This document shows, in pieces, positions 59,731-64,000 of a stretch of DNA of 64,000 nt (the stretch's first letter is position 1; every line of letters starts with the position of its first letter). The notes beneath the pieces were generated by a model. That model made no database searches and was not told the origin of the DNA. It saw nothing but the letters and a program-made list of their open reading frames with translations. A program made the translations under genes and the position numbers. The DNA comes from Roseateles depolymerans (GTDB lineage Bacteria; Pseudomonadota; Gammaproteobacteria; Burkholderiales; Burkholderiaceae_C). The stretch lies in contig QFOD01000004.1 in NCBI GenBank assembly GCA_003241055.1, positions 124,001-188,000 on the forward strand, written 5' to 3'.

Positions 59731-60887
59731 CGTGCCAGCCTCAGGCCGCTGAACTGCCAGCGCGCGGCCGGCGGGAAGAAGTTGCGGTAGCTGGGCCGCG
59801 CATGGCCGGCCGGCGTGGCCAGGCTGCCGCCGCGCAGCACCTGCTGGCCCACCATGAACTTGCCGTTGTATTCGCCCACCGCGCCGGCTGCCGCTTTAAA
59901 GCCGGGGTAGGGCTGGTAGCTGGAGCGGGTCCATTGCCAGGCTTGGTCGCTGGCCTGGGCAAAGCCGGGCAGGGCGCTGGCGGCCTCCCACTCGAACTCG
60001 GTGGGCAGGCGTGCGCCAGCCCATTCGGCATAGGCACAGGCCTCGTGGAAGCTCAGGTGCAGCACGGGCGCGTCGGGCTGCAACGGCTGCGCGCCATGCA
60101 GACCAAAGGCGCGTTCATCGTCCAGCCAGTAGGCCGGGCGCTGCCAGCCCTGGGCCTGCACCAGCGCCCAGCCGTCGGACAGCCACAGCAGCGGCTCGCG
60201 GTAGCCGCCGGCGCGGATGAATTCGGCGTACTCGGCGTTGGTGACGAGGCGGTTGCTGATCTCGAAGGGCTGCAGCAGCACCGCATGGCGCGGGCCCTCG
60301 TTGTCGAACGCGAAGCCCGCGCCCGCGTGGCCCACGTCCACCTGGCCGCCCGCGTGCGCCAGCCAGCGCTGCGCGGGCGGCGTGATGGGGGCGGGCGCGC
60401 CGGGCGCGTCGGGCGTGCAGGCGGGCAGCAGCGGGTTGCAGGAGAAGGCGTGCAGGATGTCGGTGAGCAGCAGCTCCTGGTGCTGCTGCTCGTGGTGGCA
60501 GCCCAGCGTCAGCAGCTCGCGCACCGCGGGCGAGGCCTGGGGCAGCAGCGCCTCCAGCGCCTGGTCCACATGGGCACGGTAGGCGCGCACCTCGGCCAGG
60601 CCGGGGCGGCTCAGCAGGCCGCGCTGCGGGCGCGCATGACGTGGCCCCAGGCTTTCGTAATAGCTGTTGAACAGCTGGGGCCAGCGCGCATCGAACAGCC
60701 TGTAGCCGGGCAGGTGGGGCTGCAGCACCAGGGTCTCGAAGAACCAGGTGGTGTGGGCCAGATGCCATTTCGCGGGGCTGGCATCGGGCATGGACTGCAG
60801 CTGGGCGTCCTCTTCCGTCAGCGGCGCGGCGCGGGCCAGGGATTCGGCGCGGGTGGCGCGCAGCAGGCGGCTCAGATCGTCGGGCAT
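59727..60887 (-). CDS. egtB: Iron-dependent hercynine sulfoxide synthase
   Basis: A 386-residue enzyme that joins hercynine to a thiol (gamma-glutamylcysteine or cysteine) with oxygen. The N-terminal DinB-like domain has the first iron His in SPAKWHLAHTTWFFETLVL and the other two in LLTLGCHHEQQHQELLLTDI. The C-terminal FGE-sulfatase domain has FAFDNEGPRHAVLLQPFEISNRLVTNAEYAEFI, HLSFHEACAYAEWAGARLPTEFEWE, and QVLRGGSLATPAGHARPSYRNFF. No egtA or egtC is nearby, so the direct-cysteine or alternative-thiol route is likely. It is upstream of and coupled to egtD. Confidence 0.95.
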   Translation of the reverse strand: MPDDLSRLLRATRAESLARAAPLTEEDAQLQSMPDASPAKWHLAHTTWFFETLVLQPHLPGYRLFDARWPQLFNSYYESLGPRHARPQRGLLSRPGLAEVRAYRAHVDQALEALLPQASPAVRELLTLGCHHEQQHQELLLTDILHAFSCNPLLPACTPDAPGAPAPITPPAQRWLAHAGGQVDVGHAGAGFAFDNEGPRHAVLLQPFEISNRLVTNAEYAEFIRAGGYREPLLWLSDGWALVQAQGWQRPAYWLDDERAFGLHGAQPLQPDAPVLHLSFHEACAYAEWAGARLPTEFEWEAASALPGFAQASDQAWQWTRSSYQPYPGFKAAAGAVGEYNGKFMVGQQVLRGGSLATPAGHARPSYRNFFPPAARWQFSGLRLAR

Positions 60888-60923
60888 GGGCCGACGCTAG
60901 CGCATTCCCTTGCCAGCGTGGTG

Positions 60924-61316
60924 TCAGTGCGCTGCGAGCCGCCGCACCGGCAGGCAGGCCAGCAGCCCCAGCGCGATGCCGACGCCGTCGGCCACCACGT
61001 CATGCCAGTCCGCCGAGCGGGGCGGGTCGAAGTACTGCGCGATCTCTATGCCCACGCCATAGGCCAGCAGCCAGGCCACGAGCCGGGGCCACTGGCGGGG
61101 CTCGCGCCACAGCGCCCATACGGCCGCGAAGGCCAGCGACGCGAACGCGAGCGCATGGTTGCTCTTGTCCCAGCCGGTGCTGACGCCGCGGGGGGGCTCG
61201 GGCACCAGGGCCAGCCAGGTGATGACGAGCAGCAGCAGCGCCAGCAGCACCCGCCAGGTCGGGCGCGAGAGGGGGCCGGTGAGGGCTTGCAGCAGCGATT
61301 TCAGCGGGGTCGACAT
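60924..61316 (-). CDS. VanZ-like small membrane protein
   Basis: A 130-residue membrane protein with about four helices: TWRVLLALLLLVITWLALVPEPP, SNHALAFASLAFAAVWALW, WPRLVAWLLAYGVGIEIAQYF and VADGVGIALGLLACL. The signature D-K-x-x-H-x-x-A-F (TGWDKSNHALAFASLAF) and GIEIAQYFDPPRSADWHDVVADGVG fit the VanZ family, known from teicoplanin resistance clusters but widespread and of unclear function. Nothing links it to antibiotic resistance here. It lies 36 bases before egtB on the same strand and is divergent from the beta-oxidation operon. Confidence 0.88.
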   Translation of the reverse strand: MSTPLKSLLQALTGPLSRPTWRVLLALLLLVITWLALVPEPPRGVSTGWDKSNHALAFASLAFAAVWALWREPRQWPRLVAWLLAYGVGIEIAQYFDPPRSADWHDVVADGVGIALGLLACLPVRRLAAH

Positions 61317-61378
61317 GGGGGTGAATTCTGAGGGCGGCCTGTCGCTCCTGGGACAAACGGCGCGCGGGAGTGCTGCCT

Positions 61379-61402
61379 AGAATCGAACGACCGTTCTATT
61401 CC
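61379..61402. promoter_or_regulatory. Candidate TetR-type operator of the beta-oxidation operon
   Basis: Arms AGAATCGAACG (61379) and CGTTCTATTCC (61392) are reverse complements at 9 of 11 positions around a 2-base centre. The GAACG/CGTTC core resembles operators of TetR-type fatty-acid degradation repressors in proteobacteria. It lies 28 bases upstream of the first beta-oxidation gene, overlapping its likely promoter. Confidence 0.6.
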
Positions 61403-61429
61403 TGAGCCCCTTCACCCGAGGTCCAGCCC

Positions 61430-63535
61430 ATGACAGCCCATTACGAAGTTCGCGGCGAAGTCGCCGTGATCACGCTCGACAACCCGCCGGTCAACGGCCT
61501 GGGTTTCGCCACCCGTGCGGCCGCGGCCGCCGGCATTGAGCGCGCCGAAGCCGATGCCGCCGTGAAGGCGGTGGTCATCACCGGCGCCGGCAAGGCCTTC
61601 TCGGGCGGCGCGGACATCAAGGAGTTCGGCAGCCCCAAGGCGCTGGCCGAACCCAATCTGCTGAGCCTGATCGCGGTGGTGGAGAACTGCAGCAAGCCGG
61701 TGGTGGCCGCCATCCACAGCGTCTGCATGGGCGGTGGCCTGGAGCTGGCGCTGGGCTGCCACTACCGCGTGGCCGCAGCCGGCGCCAAGATCGCGCTGCC
61801 CGAGGTGAAGCTGGGCCTGCTGCCGGGGGCCGGCGGCACGCAGCGCCTGCCGCGCGCGCTGGGCGTGGAGCCCGCGCTGAACATGATCGTCTCCGGCGAG
61901 CCGGTCAACAGCGAGCTGCTGGCCCAGGTGCCCGGCCAGAAGCTGTTCCAGAAGATCATCGAGGGCGACCTGATGGACGGCGCCATCACCTTCGCCGCTG
62001 GCATCGCCGATGTCCGCCCGCTGCCCAAGGTGCGCGAGCTCAAGGCGCGGATCGGCAGTGCCGAGGTCAGCGTCGATGCTTACTTCCAGTTCGCGCGCAA
62101 TATGGTGGGCGGCATGAGCAAGAACTTCCCGGCGCCGCTGCGCTGCCTGGAGGCGGTGGCCGGCGCGGTGACGATGAAGTTCGAGGACGGCATGAAGGCC
62201 GAGCGCGAGGGCTTTGCGGCGCTGATGCAGACGCCTGAGTCCAAGGCGCTGCGCCACGCCTTCTTTGCCGAACGCGCGGCCAGCAAGATTGCCGACGTGC
62301 CCGAGGGCACGCCGCTGCGCAACATCGCCAAGGTGGGCGTCATCGGTGCCGGCACCATGGGTGGCGGCATCTCCATGAACTTCCTGAACGCCGGCCTGCC
62401 CGTCACCATCCTGGAGACCAAGCAGGAGGCGCTGGACCGTGGCGTGGCCACGATCAAGAAGAACTACGAGGCCCAGGTCAAGAAGGGCAAGCTGAAGGAA
62501 GACAAGTACGCCGCCCGCATGGCGCTACTGTCCACCACACTGAGCTACGACGACCTGAAGGACTGCGACCTCATCATCGAGGCGGTGTTCGAGGAGATCG
62601 GCGTGAAGGAGGCGGTGTTCAAGCAGCTGGACGCCGTGGCCAAGCCCGGCGCCATCCTGGCGTCCAATACCTCCACGCTGGATGTGGACAAGATCGCGTC
62701 CTTCACGAAGCGTCCGCAGGACGTGGTGGGCATGCACTTCTTCAGCCCGGCCAATGTGATGAAGCTGCTGGAGGTGGTGCGCGGCAAGGCCACGGCCAAG
62801 GACGTGCTGGCCACCGTGATGGCTGTGGCCAAGAAGATCAAGAAGACGGCCGTGGTGTCGGGCGTGTGCGATGGCTTCATCGGCAACCGCATGATCGAGC
62901 AGTACAGCCGCCAGGCCGGCTTCCTGCTGGACGAGGGCTGCACGCCGCAGCAGGTTGACAAGGCGGTCGAGAAGTTCGGCTTCGCGATGGGCCCCTTCCG
63001 CATGGGCGACCTGGCCGGCAACGACATCGGCTGGGCCATCCGCAAGCGCCGCTATGTGGAGAAGCCCCACATGAAGTATTCGGCCAGCGCCGACCGCCTG
63101 TGTGAGCTGGGCCGCTACGGCCAGAAGACCGGCGCCGGCTGGTACGACTACCAGCCCGGCAAGCGCGACGCGATCCCGTCGCCAGTGGTGGCGGAAATGC
63201 TGGCCAAGCACCGCGAGGCGATTGGCGCCAAGACGCGCGAGATCAGCGACGAGGAAATCGTGCACCGCCTGGTGTTCGCGCTGGTCAACGAGGCCGCGCA
63301 CCTGCTGGAAGAGGGCATCGCCCAGCGCGCGTCCGATGTGGACATGGTCTACCTCACCGGCTACGGCTTCCCGCTGTGGCGCGGCGGCCCCATGTGCTAC
63401 GCCGACACCGTGGGCCTCTTCAACGTGGTGCAGGCGATGAAGCGGTTTGCACAGAACCCCATGGACGACGCCAAGTTCTGGACGCCGGCCCCGCTGCTGG
63501 CCCGCCTGGTGGCCGAAGGCAAGTCCTTCACCTGA
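61430..63535 (+). CDS. Bifunctional enoyl-CoA hydratase / 3-hydroxyacyl-CoA dehydrogenase (FadB/FadJ-like)
   Basis: A 701-residue fused beta-oxidation enzyme. The N-terminal crotonase domain (residues ~1-190) has KAFSGGADIKEFGSPK (oxyanion hole), GGGLELALGCHYRVA and LPEVKLGLLPGAGGTQRLPRALG with the catalytic Glu. The dehydrogenase NAD-binding domain follows: VGVIGAGTMGGGISMNFLNAGLPVTILE, ASNTSTLDVDKIASFTKRPQDVVGMHFFSPANVMKLLEVVRG (catalytic His and Asn). Two C-terminal helical domains contain GFIGNRMIEQYSRQAGFLLDEG and DMVYLTGYGFPLWRGGPMCYAD. It carries out hydration and oxidation steps and passes the 3-ketoacyl-CoA to the thiolase encoded 37 bases downstream. Confidence 0.95.
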   Translation: MTAHYEVRGEVAVITLDNPPVNGLGFATRAAAAAGIERAEADAAVKAVVITGAGKAFSGGADIKEFGSPKALAEPNLLSLIAVVENCSKPVVAAIHSVCMGGGLELALGCHYRVAAAGAKIALPEVKLGLLPGAGGTQRLPRALGVEPALNMIVSGEPVNSELLAQVPGQKLFQKIIEGDLMDGAITFAAGIADVRPLPKVRELKARIGSAEVSVDAYFQFARNMVGGMSKNFPAPLRCLEAVAGAVTMKFEDGMKAEREGFAALMQTPESKALRHAFFAERAASKIADVPEGTPLRNIAKVGVIGAGTMGGGISMNFLNAGLPVTILETKQEALDRGVATIKKNYEAQVKKGKLKEDKYAARMALLSTTLSYDDLKDCDLIIEAVFEEIGVKEAVFKQLDAVAKPGAILASNTSTLDVDKIASFTKRPQDVVGMHFFSPANVMKLLEVVRGKATAKDVLATVMAVAKKIKKTAVVSGVCDGFIGNRMIEQYSRQAGFLLDEGCTPQQVDKAVEKFGFAMGPFRMGDLAGNDIGWAIRKRRYVEKPHMKYSASADRLCELGRYGQKTGAGWYDYQPGKRDAIPSPVVAEMLAKHREAIGAKTREISDEEIVHRLVFALVNEAAHLLEEGIAQRASDVDMVYLTGYGFPLWRGGPMCYADTVGLFNVVQAMKRFAQNPMDDAKFWTPAPLLARLVAEGKSFT

Positions 63536-63572
63536 GCGCCGCCGTCGACGCCGAACGCACAAGGATCAAGAC

Positions 63573-64000
63573 ATGAGCAACGCACTGATCGTTTCCACCG
63601 CCCGCACGCCGCTCGCCAAGAGCTGGAAGGGCAGCTTCAACATGACCCACGGCGCGACGCTGGGCGGCCACGTCGTGAAGGCCGCGCTGGAGCGCGCCGG
63701 CATCGAGGGCGGCGCCGTCGAGGACGTGCTGATGGGCTGCGCCACGCCCGAGGGCGCGACCGGCTCCAACATCGCACGCCAGATCGCGCTGCGCGCCGGC
63801 CTGCCGGTGACGGTGGCGGGCGTCACCATCAACCGCTTCTGCTCCAGCGGCCTGCAGACCATCGCGATGGCCGCGCAGCGCATCATCGCCGGCGAGGGCG
63901 ATGTTTTCGTGGCCGGTGGCGTGGAGAGCATCTCCTGCGTGCAGAACGAGGCCAACCGCCACATGATCCACGAGGGCTGGTTGTCCAAGAACAAGCCCGA
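63573..64000 (+). CDS. Acetyl-CoA acyltransferase (thiolase), partial
   Basis: The first ~142 residues of a thiolase cut by the window edge, from ATG 63573 (MSNALIVSTARTPLAKSWKG). It has the conserved opening, MGCATPEGATGSNIARQIALRAGLP, and the nucleophilic cysteine in INRFCSSGLQTIAMAAQRI, then VFVAGGVESISCVQ. It would cleave 3-ketoacyl-CoA to acetyl-CoA and a shortened acyl-CoA, completing the cycle begun by the upstream fused enzyme, with which it is probably co-transcribed. The remaining catalytic residues lie outside the window. Confidence 0.95.
   Translation, partial: MSNALIVSTARTPLAKSWKGSFNMTHGATLGGHVVKAALERAGIEGGAVEDVLMGCATPEGATGSNIARQIALRAGLPVTVAGVTINRFCSSGLQTIAMAAQRIIAGEGDVFVAGGVESISCVQNEANRHMIHEGWLSKNKP

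Noticed and set aside
60924..61316. VanZ-like gene as a glycopeptide resistance gene
   Set aside because: There are no vanHAX-type neighbours, and the family is widespread with other or unknown roles.

Overview
The window is chromosomal DNA of a high-GC betaproteobacterium, most likely a Burkholderiales member of the Roseateles/Mitsuaria/Rubrivivax type. The evidence is the very GC-rich third codon positions, a PEP-CTERM exosortase substrate, an assimilatory nitrate cluster with an ANTAR regulator, the recJ-RpfE-like and ppk1-sixA pairs, a FeeM-type N-acyl amino acid synthase, and a CTGT-N8-ACAG LexA box. No phage, insertion sequence, CRISPR array or plasmid gene was seen; this is ordinary backbone plus metabolic islands. 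The species call is inference.

Layout. 1-7.1 kb (minus strand): end of a TPR protein, a TonB-dependent receptor, a tiny exported protein with three tandem TonB-box-like repeats, the yciV-yciO pair and an EAL-CBS-GGDDF c-di-GMP protein. 7.1-12.4 kb: recJ with an RpfE-like gene, then ppk1-sixA divergently. 12.5-16.2 kb: a PEP-CTERM protein facing a minus-strand run of four small genes ending in an orphan flgH homologue, then a Crp/Fnr regulator. 16.5-27.8 kb: nitrate/nitrite assimilation (ABC importer, ANTAR regulator, nirBD, nasA, cobA). 27.8-31.5 kb: a membrane-bound three-subunit FAD sugar/polyol dehydrogenase. 31.8-33.8 kb: divergent ModE-like regulator and DUF2325 protein. 33.8-37.7 kb: TetR regulator and EmrAB-type efflux operon. 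37.8-44.5 kb: a LexA-box small gene, a secreted hydrolase, tRNA-Ser(UGA), apaH, CorC-type protein plus SapC, FeeM-like synthase and lpxO. 44.8-46.4 kb: a chemoreceptor. 46.4-52.5 kb: homogentisate catabolism (IclR regulator, MBL protein, FAD monooxygenase, DUF2783, hmgA, fahA). 52.6-58.2 kb: urea ABC importer urtABCDE. 58.7-61.3 kb: egtBD for ergothioneine and a VanZ-like gene. 61.4-64 kb: a fused fatty-acid beta-oxidation enzyme and the start of a thiolase.

How the genes work together. The strongest theme is nitrogen. NrtABC imports nitrate, NasA reduces it to nitrite, NirBD reduces nitrite to ammonium, CobA supplies the siroheme precursor, and UrtABCDE imports urea. All three transcription units carry excellent sigma-54 -24/-12 promoters upstream (16606, 21078 and 52606). 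The two nitrate/nitrite units also share a leader layout: a hairpin right at the predicted RNA start with a similar 8-base loop, then a terminator-like hairpin. The ANTAR protein encoded between them is the obvious candidate antiterminator. Other candidate operators were read by eye for LexA, ModE, IclR and TetR-type regulators.
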